From Cristatella mucedo (Eukaryota; Bryozoa; Phylactolaemata; Cristatellidae), in assembly GCA_009760855.2 (NCBI GenBank), contig WPIO01000028.1, forward strand, positions 2,048,001 through 2,112,000: 64,000 nucleotides of DNA, written 5' to 3'. The notes under the pieces were generated by a model. The model was given only the letters and a program-made list of their open reading frames with translations, was not told the origin of the DNA and did not search any database. Made by a program: the position numbers and the translations under genes. Below are positions 1 to 10,849 of this stretch, one piece after another. Within the stretch, counting starts at the first letter, position 1, and the number at the start of each line of letters is the position of its first letter.

Positions 1-487
1 CTTTGTCCAGAAGATAAACAAGATCAGGGAGCCCATCCCTACGATGACAATACCCGCTCCTAGAATGCTGTTCCTCGGTTCCTGGCTGCACCTCAATATC
101 TACATTTAAGCAGGTCACTGGTGATCTCCTCCTGAAGTTCGTATCCCAATCAAAGATGACAACAAGTCCTCTCGACCCTATTCCCACTGTCCTGCCCCTA
201 CGTTGCATTTATCTGCTGCTGCCATGCATAACTAACATTATTAATATGTCATTAGCCTCAGGTCATGTCCCAGCACCTTTCAAAAAAAGCCGTAGTCAAG
301 CCACTTCTCAAGAAAGCGACACTAGACTAAGAGAACTTGAGCAACTACCGCCCAGACTCCCTTCTACAATTTCTATCAGACACTGGAACGGGTCGTGGTG
401 AGCCAGTTGAATTGATATCTTGAAACGTCAAACTTTGCTAGTAAGTTCCAGTCTGGTTTTAGAGCTAATCACTCCACAGAGTCAGCA

Positions 488-844
488 TTGCTTCGGGTAT
501 ACAACGACCTACTTAGAAATGCACACATGGGTAGATTTTTTCTACTTTTTTTGCTCGATCTTTCGGTAGCTTTTGATACCATCGATCCCAAAGTTCTTCT
601 AGAGCACCTCCCATCTAGCCTTGGCATCACTAGCACTGCTGTGCAATGGTTCAGGTCCTATCTCACTGGCAGACTCCATAGCATTAACGTAAATGGACGA
701 AGATCATCTGAGGTACCTCTGAAATGTGCGGTACATCAGGGCTCCGTGCTAGGTCCGGTTCTTTTCACGTTTTATATTGCCCCTCTTGCGGGTGTGATTG
801 CCATGCACAACCTACGCTTTCACTTCAATGCGGATGACACTTAG
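488..844 (+). pseudogene. LINE-A reverse transcriptase core fragment
   Basis: This 118-codon open stretch shows reverse transcriptase blocks in order: LLDLSVAFDTIDPKVLLEHL (first catalytic aspartate block), YLTGRLHSINVNG, HQGSVLGPVLFTFY, and FHFNADDT where active elements have a YADD-type box. The Tyr-to-Asn change and the stop straight after the box mark it as inactive. In the family this domain makes cDNA from the element RNA at the insertion site. The start codon is not meaningful because this is an internal piece of a longer ancestral frame. Confidence 0.85.
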
Positions 845-1126
845 TTGAACCTTTATTTTATCCCTCCCAGCCTTCGAGTACCTCGAGTTCTCTCAACTCA
901 CTGTATTGACGACATCCTCACGTGGATCACAGCAAATTTTCTAAAACTAAGCGATGATAAAGCTAACTTATGAGTTATGGGCGAACCCAGTGTGATACAG
1001 AAATTGGAAAGGATGACGCATAAATTGGCTCTGCCACTGCATCACCCGTTGAATCAGCTCAAAATCGAGGGGTGATGTTCCAAAGTGACATTTCGTTAGA
1101 CGACCACATCAGCTCCACAGTCAAGT

Positions 1127-1744
1127 TTGCCTACTTTTAGCAAAATAACATTGCAACAATTAGGGCTTATTTGGATAAGGACCACGTCTACGTCGGTCCA
1201 TGCATTTGTGACATCCCGTCTTGACTTCTGTAACTCACTACTTGGTGGCCTATCGGCATGTGCAATCAGGCAAACACAGCTGGTGCAAAACTCAGCAGCT
1301 AGGCATGTATGTCGTGAGTGTCGCAGTTGCCACATCACGCCACTTCTCGCCGACCTGCACTGGCTATCAGTCAATCAACCGATCGAATTCAAGGGTTTGT
1401 CGCTCACTTTTAGGTCACTTCATTATTTGGCTCCAGACTATCCCTCAGATATACTTTCCCACCTAGCCTGTCAACGTAACACCTACTTTTCGGAATCCAA
1501 CAGTCTACCAATACCTCGTACAAACCTCAAATCCTTTGGAGACCGTGCATTCAGCTCGTATGCTCCCAAAGGCTGGAATTCCCTCAAGACTTGCGACCCA
1601 TCATCACCTGACTTGACCACATTTAAAAAGAACTTTAAAACACACCTATTTAGGATTGTATTTGGTTGGTCCCTGTTATTTGTCTTCATGTGCTTATGCC
1701 TGCTGACACTGCGCATGCTGCCACTAACCACATTTGCATGCTGA
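1127..1744 (+). pseudogene. LINE-A ORF2 C-terminal domain remnant
   Basis: This 205-codon frame carries the C-terminal block found in every LINE-A copy here: FVTSRLDFCNSLL, then CHITPLLADLHWL, then a segment like SFGDRAFSSYAPKGWNSL and TFKKNFKTHLFR. This region follows the polymerase in CR1/L2-like elements. Homologous pieces lie at 12800-13260, 24270-24640 (minus), 35647-36132, 39951-40346 (minus), 55107-55480 and 60735-61255. It is not an independent gene. Confidence 0.8.
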
Positions 1745-3599
1745 ACCTGTGCATATCATCCTTAACCATGTTATTCATGCTTATCAAGCATGATATTTCT
1801 CACCATTCAATCGCGCTTCCATTTGCAGCAAATGTGAAGTCCCTAGAAAGAGATTGAGTTCTCTGAGGGTGCTTTATCAAGTGCATTATTATTAATTTTA
1901 TTATTATTGGGGTGGAGTCGACAACGCCGACATCCGGTCTTGTAGCATGACAGACATCACGAGTTTATGCATCTTCAAGTGGATAGAAGCATGAATGAAC
2001 AGAAGCTTTTAGATGCTTTTATGTCGTCTCCTTTCAGCTGTTGCCCTCTAATACGGTTGCAGATCGCAGGAGGTCACTTTCCTATATTGCCTCAAGACGT
2101 AAAAGCGATTAGGTAATAAAGGACACAAAGATCAAGCTATCAGCCACGGATTGCCTTGGTTTTTAATACGAATTTTCTCAAACCAACAAGGCACACCTTT
2201 CTTGGTCTTAACTTCATATAGATAAGACAGGCATAATTGGTTCAAAATGAGCTGTAACGTGGTCGCTTCATGAGCACTTTGCTTAAATTCAGCTGTGCCA
2301 AGCCTATGTTAGTTTATTGTAGAATCCCACATAGGGTGACACTAGTAACTGCAACCCACTTGTTGCCATTCATTTAGTCCGTCCAGGTTGTGCCTTTTTT
2401 GGACTTTCAGCTTAATGTAACGAGGGCAACTGTTATCCATTTCGTTGTAAAATAAGCCACGTACAATATCTGTATTCCGTTGAAACTGGTCATGATAAAC
2501 CAGGACCGGCGTGCGGCCAAGTACTTTCAGGTAGTGATGAAGTCTCGAGGCAAAACACGAGCCGTAACAAGCTCAAATTTCACCATTCTCTCTACCTATG
2601 CTCTAGGACGCAGCGGATTGACTTACATAATCGTATCGTGGTATTCACGTCTTCTTTTCTGCGAACTGTTATTTTACAGCTGGATTATTTTTTCTTGCTT
2701 AGCATCAGTTTAGAAAGAAACCAATAAATTAAAACTACGTAAAATAAGCTTAGAAGTCCGTGCCCGCTGGCGTAGGAGCGTTCGTCTCGGTAGCTCCGTG
2801 GTACAGGTCGATCGAATGGGAGCCTAAAATACTGCAAGATCTTACTTGGGCGATGTGAAAATGTATTTAGTAAGTACTCATAAATACTGCATCCTTGTGT
2901 ACTGCAGGCATACATTGGCAATACGTACAGGCATGAATCAACAATACATTGCTTAAAAACCGTAATTCAACCGGGAATCGCATTGATGCATGCACATTTG
3001 GAAGGCTCTTTAAGGATCGATCAACGCCGGCTGCTGAATCTTTAGTAAACGTCCGTTTTTGCGAAAGTATGAAAAATGCATACCAAAACGTAGAAGTCGA
3101 TGCGTTAAGATTTTCAGGTCGATGCAAATTGTTTCTTTTGCATTAGACGCTCCGTTACCCACGCTGGGCATATGTTTCTTGCAGCTTGCAGCATTTAGAT
3201 TTATTAAATGACACCATGCAAAACGATAAGAAGAGGCTCAGCGGAAGCGGACAAAGATAGAGGCGAGCTCCGAAAGGAAAGATGACGACAGATATACGCT
3301 GCGATTGGATTTCTCGAAGTCCATATTGCAAGGAAGGCGTCACTATTCGTAGCAAAGCATGCAGCGATTGAACTTAGTCAATTCGTAACCTTGGTAGAAA
3401 TCTTAGAGTCGACGGTAGCATGCCAAGAGATCCAGCGTTTCATCTGCTTTCCGTTAGCTACAAACGCACCTGTGATCACGTCAGAACATCTTACACTTTT
3501 CTCTGATATGTAGGTCGCGCCGCCTTGCTTCTGATAATTGTCAGTTGCTTCAGCTTAGCTTGCAGAGAAAGAAGGACTCGTGTAAGGTTATCAAGAGAT

Positions 3600-3605
3600 T
3601 TTATT
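3600..3605 (-). promoter_or_regulatory. Polyadenylation signal AATAAA of U1
   Basis: A canonical AATAAA on the minus strand lies inside a block (GCCAATAAA) that also occurs in U2 (7936-7941) and U4 (27798-27803). It is mutated in U3, U10 and U11. Its fixed place about 340 bases beyond the coiled-coil stop in U1 and U2 fits a cleavage signal. Use is unproven. Confidence 0.4.
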
Positions 3606-3905
3606 GGCTTTGGCGGATAAAGACCTTCGAAAGTGAGCTTGCCGACTGCCACCTGATGTATAATGCTCGTAGCAGTAGCTTCGTCACCTTAGGCGCATCA
3701 ACAGCCTAACCGTCGGGCGGCTGCAGCAGCTCCAGTTTCATTGGCTGCTGCAGTTGCACTATCGACAGCAGACGTCGCAATGCCGCTTTGCCAACGTTGG
3801 TTAGGTAGTTCCGGCTCTTTGCCAGAGCGGCTGTACTTTTCATTAGAAACCTCAGCCATTGCACAAGGTGACCACGACTTTTCTTTCGCCGTATTCTGCA
3901 TTTAC
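3600..3905 (-). other. Conserved Ala/Thr-rich tail and 3' end of the U1 gene copy
   Basis: Downstream of the coiled-coil stop, the minus strand encodes an Ala-rich stretch (SAVDSATAAANETGAAAA) followed, after stops, by a segment related to VGKLTFEGLYPPKPIKSL. The same pair occurs in U5, U7, U9 and U10, in better-preserved frames in some. An AATAAA on the minus strand (3600-3605) closes it. I infer a C-terminal exon or read-on coding region and 3' UTR, decayed in U1. A small intron between coiled coil and tail is possible but not proven. Confidence 0.45.
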
Positions 3906-3942
3906 TCAGCCCGGTTGGCATTACTTGATTATACCTATGCGT

Positions 3943-4227
3943 TTATTCATTCAACTTCTCCATTTTCTTATCCAGCTTCACGTTGTCTTCGGCCACCGTC
4001 TGCTTTTCTTCAGTCGCCTTCAGCTCTTCTCCAGCCAGCTCCAGCTTTGCGTCAGCGAGCTCCAGCTTTGCGTCAGCGAGCTTCATCCTTGCTTCAGCCA
4101 GCTCCATCTTTACGTCAGCCAGCATGCACATATCGTCATGCAGCTTCTGCTTTTCCTCAGCCAGCGCCAGCATTTCGTCAGTGAGGTACAGCTTTGCCAT
4201 AGCCAGCGTCTGCTTGCAGCCTGCCAA
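3943..4227 (-). CDS. Short type A coiled-coil protein, 94 aa
   Basis: The frame is open over 94 codons and is built of Glu/Lys/Ala/Leu heptads. It begins MAGCKQTLAMAKLYLTDEML, runs through repeats like ELAEARMKLADAKLELADAK, and ends DNVKLDKKMEKLNE. An inner Met at 4203 (MAKLYLTDEML) matches the N-terminal remnant of U2 at 11050, so either Met could be the start. A continuous soluble alpha-helical coiled coil is expected, with no membrane segment. No partner or function can be inferred. It is the only type A copy besides U2 with start and end in one frame. The lack of a TATA-like box upstream suggests it may be silent. Confidence 0.5.
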   Translation of the reverse strand: MAGCKQTLAMAKLYLTDEMLALAEEKQKLHDDMCMLADVKMELAEARMKLADAKLELADAKLELAGEELKATEEKQTVAEDNVKLDKKMEKLNE

Positions 4228-5609
4228 TTAGGTAGAGCGACGTTCGCAGTCCTACAAAGAGGTCGGCGAAAGAGGACTTCTCTAGCATCAATTAGCGTTC
4301 GCTTGCTGGCGCTCTCCTGCTGAACTGTGTTACTGCGTTGTATGATATGTCCTACTCCCGTGTTCTGCCTAGCTGAACTACTACCTGCTGCACAAGCATG
4401 GTGCCACATCAGTAGGAATGCCTGAGTAGAATAGGACACGCCCTTGTGCTCGCGTCCGCCATGCACGCAGCAACGCTGATATACACTGACTGCATGGATG
4501 CGGCTCCTCAAAATTCACTATGTACAGTGCAGGGCCAGGTCAAAGACATACCAACTCAAACACGTTACGCGTGTAAGCACTCGAGGACGCACACGAGCAC
4601 GCTCACGCACACAAGCAAACAGACACGCAGGCGCACCCCAAGAGAGGTTTTACGACACTATTCTTTCTCTGGGTGATGCCATGAAAAAAGGCCCAGAATT
4701 TCCTCAGCATAAGCGGCACAGAATCATTGTCGTGGGCAGCCACTTAAATGTATAGCTAACTAGCCTTTTCTTATCGACGAAGGTACGTGAAAAGGCCATT
4801 TCAGACATGCTCTTACCTGCTTATATCAGAGAAGGTGCCTTAGACTGAGCGACAGTGTTCAGCTATCGACTATTAGCAACGAATCCCCTTAGTTTGTTGT
4901 AGTGCAAGTGCCAGGAAAGGCGGCGGTGCTATTTATGGCCCCAAGTCACGTAGCAATAGCATCTTGTGAAAATCCCCAACCGCTATTCACTAGAAACTAT
5001 ACATTAAGGCCAAAAACTGAATTGTTTTTTATCATTAAGATATTTTACTGATAATTTAAGAATTACATTGTGGCGTGCATTTGACCAATGAAAAGTGTAC
5101 GTCGCGAAACGAGGCATTCCGAGGCGCTCTCATGCTGCAGGCGCCCTTTAGCCCAATAAATGTTCATGCAAATTTGAATTTACATGCTTCTTAGTACCTT
5201 AATAACAGATCGGCTTCATTGCATTTAGTACATAGCTGCATTAGCTAAAATTAAATATTTTTTCTTCGCAATCAGTGATCATTTAACTGCACGGGGGTTA
5301 TCTAGCAGATACAGATTTAAATTTGCCGTAACCCTGCCGAAGAACTATTTCGACTATACAGGCTGTTGTACCATGACCTTAGCACGCATAACGCGTGCAA
5401 TATACTTTATAGATACTAGGACGCTTTATAGTTGAACTAAAATTCTAATTTTAAGAAGCGCGTGTTGAATGCAAGAGTAAACCAACAGACCATTAGAAGG
5501 CATGGAAATAAAGAGGCAGAGAAATCGCGAGTGAAAGAAAGAAAGCCACTGAGATATAGAGATGCATAGACACGCAGAGACATGTAGCTAGACGGATAGA
5601 TGGACACAT

Positions 5610-5690
5610 GAAAAGCGAGAAAGAGATAGTGAGAGAGAGAGAGAGACAGAATGAGACAGGAAATAGGAGAGAGGAATTGAGAGTGAGCGT
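5610..5690. repeat. (GA)n-rich purine tract, distal tract of U1
   Basis: An imperfect GA repeat with GACAGA interruptions. A tract of this kind sits at the same place in most units: U3 near 17940, U4 near 29070, U5 near 33250, U6 near 43640, U7 near 48430, U9 near 55820. It is therefore a positional feature of the ancestral unit. Confidence 0.8.
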
Positions 5691-7935
5691 CACCGGTCAG
5701 GTAAGAGTTGAGGTTATGGGTTTTCAATTTTTACCTATTCACTTGGTCCTCCATTACTATTAAAGCGATCATTAGCAACTAGCATCTTAAAGATACTATA
5801 GGCATGCAAGTTAAGGGGCTCTTGGAAATTTCTAATTTTTGACTGAGGTAGAAATACGTGCTGCCAACGCATCTTTGTTAAAGCACAAGGCCTTAAATAA
5901 CGTACACTTTACATTAGTTTACTCGTTTTAGTACATTTGTCGGCGCCTAAAAAGTAGTTGTATTTATATATGGACTGCATTAGGGCGAACCTTAAAATAT
6001 AGGCAACGGCAAGATGTAAATGTTTAATCTATTGCACACTTTCCATAAGTGAGAGCGAATGCTTATTCGCAATGGGGCTTACCAATATTAAGATAGCTAT
6101 TGATAAACGGGAACTAGACATCGATTCTTGTGAAGGAAAAATATATTTCATTGAGAAAAGATCAAAAGTTAATATGGGATGCAGCGATTAACTACGTCAA
6201 TGGTAACTTGACAAAGTAGCCTGTAGCTTTTGGACTGTATGCCTGTCTATCGGCACTCACGGAAAAAATAATCTTTTTAAAATTTAAGCCATTTAGTGTT
6301 GCATCGCTAAAGCTCAGATAACGCATTATGATCAGCATCTTTGGTTGAAAACTGGCTTTCTAATTTTTCTTAACACAGAATTTACTTAATCGGAAAGAAC
6401 AGCAGAATCAAGCATCACTTCGATCGGCTTCCTAGAGCGAACACTAAAAACCAAGCGGACCCACTTTGAAAAGCTATTCCCGAGTTTTTTGTAATTTGCA
6501 CTAGCGTAAGCTAGTATCATAAACGAAATTGTTTGTACTAGTCTTGCCACCCAGCGAATATCGCCAGCATTGCGGTAGAGTCGACACACCCGACAGCCGG
6601 TTTGTAGTGAGACAGACATCATGACCTTATGTATCTTGCAGTGGATAAAAGCATGAATTAACAGACGCGTTCAGACGCTTTCATGTAGTCTCGTTTCAGC
6701 TGTTGCCCTCAAATAGGATTGAAGTTCACAGTTGGTCACTTTCTTTGATTGCCTTACTACACAAAAGCAATTACGTGATAAAGAACACTGAGATCAAGCC
6801 AACAGCTATGAAATGGAATGGTTTCCGATGCAAATTTGCTCAAACCAACAAGGCAAACGTTTCTCGGTAATAAATTTGGATAGATAAGACAGGCATAGTT
6901 GGTTTAGAATGAGCTGTAACGTGGTCGCATCATGAGCACTTTGCTTAAATCCAGCTGTGCTAAGCCTAAATTAGTTCATCGCAAAATCCCTCATAGGTCG
7001 AGACTATTAACTGCAACCCACTTGTTGCCATTCATATAATCATTTCAGATTGCTGTTTGTTTAATGCTTACAGCTTTGCCTAACGAGAGCAATTGCTCTC
7101 CACTTCGATGTAAAATAAATCATGTACAATTTTTTTATTCCGTTGCAACTGGTCACGATAAACCAGCACCGAGGTGCGGCTAAATCTTTTCAGGCAGCGT
7201 GCAAATCTCGAGACACGAAACAAGGCGGAAGTTCGAGTTTCACTTTTCTCTCTATCTACGCGCTTCGATGCTTCGCGTTTAATTCCACGATCGCTTTCTG
7301 GTTTCGCGTTCAGTTTTCTGTGAGCTGTTATTTTGCAGCTGTATACATTTTTTGGGATTAATATCACTTTAGAAAGAAGCCAATAAAATTAAAATCCCTA
7401 AATGAGCCTAGAAGTTCGTTCACGCTGGCGTAGTAGTGTTTGTCTCGGTAGGCCTCTGGTACAGGTCAAACGAACGGGAGAGAAAATGTTACAAGATCTT
7501 ACTTGGGCGACGAGGAAATGTATTTGGTAAGTACTCATATCTGCAGCTTCTTGATGTATTGTATCCACAGCTTTGCCCGTACGTAAAGGCATGTATCATC
7601 CATGCATTTCAATAGAAAGATGACGGCAGATACACGATGTGAGGGATTCTTTTTTATAAGTACATATTGCAAGGTATCACTATTCGTATCGCTGCATTCT
7701 GTCGTGCCCTGCGGTAATTGCCGACCTTGATACGACTGTTAGAGGCGACGGTAGCCTGCCGGGAGATCTGGCGTTTTGTCTGCTGTACTCTAGCTGCAAA
7801 CGCAGCTGCGGTCAAGTTAGCGTTGCTTTAACGTCGCTCTGAAATGTAGGTCGGGCCGCCTTGCTCTAGATAAATGACAGTCGCTCTGGGTGACGTAGCA
7901 GAAAAAGAAAGACTGGTGTGAGGGTCTCAAGACAC

Positions 7936-8150
7936 TTTATTGGCTTTGGCAGATAGAGACGTTTCGAAAGTGATCTCGCCGACAGCTGCCCGATGTATAA
8001 GGCTTGCAGTAGTAGCTTTTTCACCCTAGGTGCTTCAACAGCCTTACCGTCGGGTGGCTGCAGCCGCTCCAGTTTCCTTGGCTGCTGCAGTTGCACTATC
8101 AGCAGCAGTAGAAGTCGCAGGGCCCCTTTGCCCTGCAACGTCTATGGCTG
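7936..8150 (-). other. Decayed Ala-rich tail and AATAAA of U2
   Basis: The minus strand here aligns with the U1 tail: an Ala/Thr-rich stretch, CATAAAKET-like in one frame, then a degraded version of the LTFEGLYPPKPI motif, then AATAAA at 7936-7941. Stops and frameshifts interrupt it. It lies 125-340 bases past the coiled-coil stop, the same distance as in U1. Confidence 0.4.
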
Positions 8151-8275
8151 AACGAAAGCTCACGTGTTTTTCATTAGAAAACCCAGCCGTCGCTCCAGGC
8201 AACCACTACTTTTCTTCCGCCGCATTCTGCATTTTTCTGTCAGCCCGCATCGGTGTTAAATTAATCACTCTGCGT

Positions 8276-10849
8276 TTATTTATTTAACTTTTCTTCTGTC
8301 TTATCCAGCTCCAGAATATCTTCGGCCACCATCTGCCATTCTTCATTCACTTTCAGCCTTTCTTCAGCCACCTTCAGCTTTTCTTCAGCGAGCTGCAGCT
8401 TTTCATCAGAGAGCTCGACTCTTGCTTCAGCGAGCTCCAGCTGTGCGAGAGCCAGCATTTTCATTTCGTCGCGTAGCTTCTGCCGTTCTTCAGATACCTT
8501 CCTCGTTTCATCATCCGCGTTCAGCTTTTCTTCAGCAAACTGCAGCTTTGCCTCAGCGAGCTTCATCCTCGCTTCAGCCAGCTCCATCTTTACGTTAGCC
8601 AGCACTTCCGTATCGTCACGTAGCTGCTGCCGTTCTTCATTCACCTTCCTCGTTTCTTCATCCTCGTTCAGATTTTCTTCAGTGAGCTGCAGTATTGCGA
8701 CAGCGAGATTCATCCTTGCTTCAACCAGCTCCAGCTGTGCGTCAGCCAGCATTACTGCATCGTCACGTAGCTTCTGCCGTTCTTCAGTCACCTTCCTCGT
8801 TTCTTCATCCGCAGTTAGATTTTTTTCATCGAGCTGCAGCGTTGTGTCAGCGAGTTTTATCTCTGCTTCAACCAGCTCCACTTGTGCCTCAGCCGGCATT
8901 ACCGTATCGTCACGCAGCTTCTGCCGTTCTTCTGTCACCTTCCTCGTTTCTTCATCCAAGTTCAGCTTTTCTTCAGCGAACTGCAGCTTTGCATCAGCTT
9001 GCTTCATCATCGCTTCAGCCAGCTCCATCTTTACGTTATCCAGCATTTCCATATCGTCACGTAGCTTCTGCCGTTCTTTTGTCACCTTCCTCGTTTCTTC
9101 ATCCACGTTCAGATTTTCTTCAGCGAACTGCAGCTTTGGGTCAGCGAGTTTTATCTTTGCTTCAGCCACCTCCAGCTGTGCGTCAGCTGGCATTACAGCA
9201 TCGTCACATAGCTTCTGCCGTTCTTCAGTCACCTTCCTCGTTTCTTCACCCTCGTTCAGATTTTCTTCAGCGAACTGCAGCTTTGCGTCAGCATGCTTCA
9301 TCCTCGCTTCAGCTAGCTCCATCTTTAAGCTAGCCAGCATTTCCATATCGTCACGTAGCTTCTGCCGTTCTTCTGTCACCTTCCTCGTTTCTTCATCCGC
9401 GTTCAGATTTTCTTCAGTGAGCTGCAGTATTGCGACAGCGAGATTCATCCTTGCTTCAACCAGCTCCAGCTGTGCGTCAGCCAGCATTACTGCATCGTCA
9501 CGTAGCTTCTGCCGTTCTTTAGTCACCTTCCCCGTTTCTTCATCCGCGGTTAGATTTTTTTCATCGAGCTGCAGCGTTGTGTCAGCGAGTTTTATCTCCG
9601 CTTCAACACGCTCCCCTTGTGCCTCAGCCGGCATTACCGTATCGTCACGCAGCTTCTGCCGTTCTTCAGTCACCTTCCTCGTTTCTTCATCCAAGTTCAG
9701 CTTTTCTTCAGCGAACTGCAGCTTTGCATCAGCTTGCTTCATCATCGCTTCAGCCAGCTCCATCTTTACGTTATCCAGCATTTCCATATCGTCACGTAGC
9801 TTCTGCCGTTCTTCTGTCACCTTCCTCGTTTCTTCATCCACGTTCAGATTTTCTTCAGCGAACTGCAGCTTTGGGTCAGCGAGTTTTATCTTTGCTTCAG
9901 CCACCTCCAGCTGTGCGTCAGCTGGCATTACCGCATCGTCACATAGCTTCTGCCGTTCTTCAGTCACCTTCCTCGTTTCTTCACCCTCGTTCAGATTTTC
10001 TTCAGCGAACTGCAGCTTTGCGTCAGCATGCTTCATCCTCGCTTCAGCTAGCTCCATCTTTACGCTAGCCAGCATTTCCATATCGTCACGTAGCTTCTGC
10101 CGTTCTTCTGTCACCTTCCTCGTTTCTTCATCCGCGTTCAGATTTTCTTCAGTGAGCTGCAGTATTGCGACAGCGAGATTCATCCTTGCTTCAACCAGCT
10201 CCAGCTGTGCGTCAGCTGGCATTACAGCATCGTCACGTAGCTTCTGCCGTTCTTTAGTCACCTTCCTCGTTTCTTCATCCGTGGTTAGATTTTTTTCATC
10301 GAGCTGCAGCGTTGTGTCAGCGAGTTTTATCTCTGCTTCAACTAGCTCCACTTGTGCCTCAGCCGGCATTACCGTATCGTCACGCAGCTTCTGCTGTTCT
10401 TCAGTCACCTTTCTCGTTTCTTCATCCAAGTTCAGCTTTTCTTCAGCGAACTGCAGCTTTGCGTCAGCTTGCTTCATCCTCGCTATAGCTAGCTCCATCT
10501 TTACGTTAGCCAGCACTTCCATATCGTCACGTAGCTTCTGCCGTTCTTCTGTCACCTTCCTCGTTTCTTCATCCACGTTAAGCTTTTCTTCATTGAGCTG
10601 CAGCTTTGCGTCATCGAGTTTTATCTTTGCTTCAGCCACCTCCAGCTGTGCGTCAGCCGGCATTACTGCATCGTCACGTAGCTTCTGCCGTTCTTCAGTC
10701 ACCTTCCTCGTTTGTTCATCCACGTTCAGATTTTCTTCAGGGGGCTGCAGCATTGCATCAGCGAGCTTCATCTTTGCTTCAGCCAGCTCCGTCTTTACGT
10801 CAGCCAGCATTTCCATATCGTCGCGTAGCTTCTGCCGTTCTTCTGTCAC
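8276..10849 (-). CDS. Large tandem-repeat coiled-coil protein, 857 aa
   Basis: This is one uninterrupted frame of 857 codons from the first in-frame Met; the frame itself is open back to 10933. It is made of 17 monomers of exactly 49 residues, each opening TEERQKLRDD, passing ELAEARMKLADAKLQ and closing EENLNVDEETRKV. After the last monomer comes a unique C-terminus ending EWQMVAEDILELDKTEEKLNK, which matches the end of the U1 protein. Forty-nine residues are seven heptads, so a long continuous helical rod is expected, highly charged, with no Cys-rich or membrane part. The family N-terminus lies just upstream at 10958-11050, split off by a short disruption. No enzyme motif is present and the function is unknown. 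Confidence 0.6.
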   Translation of the reverse strand: MTEERQKLRDDMEMLADVKTELAEAKMKLADAMLQPPEENLNVDEQTRKVTEERQKLRDDAVMPADAQLEVAEAKIKLDDAKLQLNEEKLNVDEETRKVTEERQKLRDDMEVLANVKMELAIARMKQADAKLQFAEEKLNLDEETRKVTEEQQKLRDDTVMPAEAQVELVEAEIKLADTTLQLDEKNLTTDEETRKVTKERQKLRDDAVMPADAQLELVEARMNLAVAILQLTEENLNADEETRKVTEERQKLRDDMEMLASVKMELAEARMKHADAKLQFAEENLNEGEETRKVTEERQKLCDDAVMPADAQLEVAEAKIKLADPKLQFAEENLNVDEETRKVTEERQKLRDDMEMLDNVKMELAEAMMKQADAKLQFAEEKLNLDEETRKVTEERQKLRDDTVMPAEAQGERVEAEIKLADTTLQLDEKNLTADEETGKVTKERQKLRDDAVMLADAQLELVEARMNLAVAILQLTEENLNADEETRKVTEERQKLRDDMEMLASLKMELAEARMKHADAKLQFAEENLNEGEETRKVTEERQKLCDDAVMPADAQLEVAEAKIKLADPKLQFAEENLNVDEETRKVTKERQKLRDDMEMLDNVKMELAEAMMKQADAKLQFAEEKLNLDEETRKVTEERQKLRDDTVMPAEAQVELVEAEIKLADTTLQLDEKNLTADEETRKVTEERQKLRDDAVMLADAQLELVEARMNLAVAILQLTEENLNEDEETRKVNEERQQLRDDTEVLANVKMELAEARMKLAEAKLQFAEEKLNADDETRKVSEERQKLRDEMKMLALAQLELAEARVELSDEKLQLAEEKLKVAEERLKVNEEWQMVAEDILELDKTEEKLNK
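8642..10846 (-). repeat. Three 735-bp higher-order repeats of 147-bp coding monomers
   Basis: Monomers 1-5, 6-10 and 11-15 form three copies of one five-monomer block: 10112-10846, 9377-10111 and 8642-9376. The period is checked directly: a block starting GTCAGCCAGCATTACTGCAT at 8742 recurs at 9477, and a variant recurs at 10212. By eye, the second and third blocks differ at about seven of 245 residues, and the first is more divergent. Monomers alternate between a MEMLA.VKMELAEA type and an AVMPADAQLE type. This is the hierarchy seen in satellite DNA, here inside an open reading frame. Confidence 0.9.

Larger units (their letters stand above)
1..1908 (+). mobile_element. LINE-A non-LTR retrotransposon copy, cut by the left window edge
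   Basis: Broken reading frames follow one another in the order expected of a CR1/L2/jockey-type LINE: the linker before the reverse transcriptase (1-480), a reverse transcriptase core (488-844), and the conserved C-terminal domain (1127-1744). It ends in a short hairpin and an ATT-rich microsatellite tail (about 1835-1908). The same order occurs in reverse at 39724-43350. Stops and frameshifts make it dead. Its 3' tail abuts the left flank of unit U1 directly, and the same junction recurs at 59245. The clade is inferred from motifs only. Confidence 0.85.
1909..6570 (-). repeat. Unit U1 of the coiled-coil gene array (type A)
   Basis: U1 is the least interrupted type A unit, about 4.7 kb. Left landmarks shared with U2, U3 and U11 are a segment beginning GGAGTCGACAA near 1914, ACCAGGACCGGCGTGCGGCC near 2500, and GGCGTAGGAGCGTTTGTCTC near 2770. 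The Ala-rich tail and AATAAA lie near 3600-3900, the coiled-coil frame at 3943-4227, and a promoter-like zone with a CA-rich tract at about 4500-4650. A conserved CTTAGACTGAGCGACAGTGTT block follows near 4834, then a purine tract at 5610-5690. The stretches 1909-3590 and 4660-6570 hold no other gene I can recognise. Confidence 0.75.

Noticed and set aside
3983-4231. Plus-strand Ser-rich frame over the U1 coiled coil
   Set aside because: Antisense of the 94-aa coiled-coil frame. The same effect is seen at 31040-31360 and 46392-46703.
8642-10846. A link between the 147-bp monomer and nucleosome core length
   Set aside because: The length equals seven heptads of protein, which explains it without chromatin. 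Type B repeats are 42 bp, so there is no consistent match.
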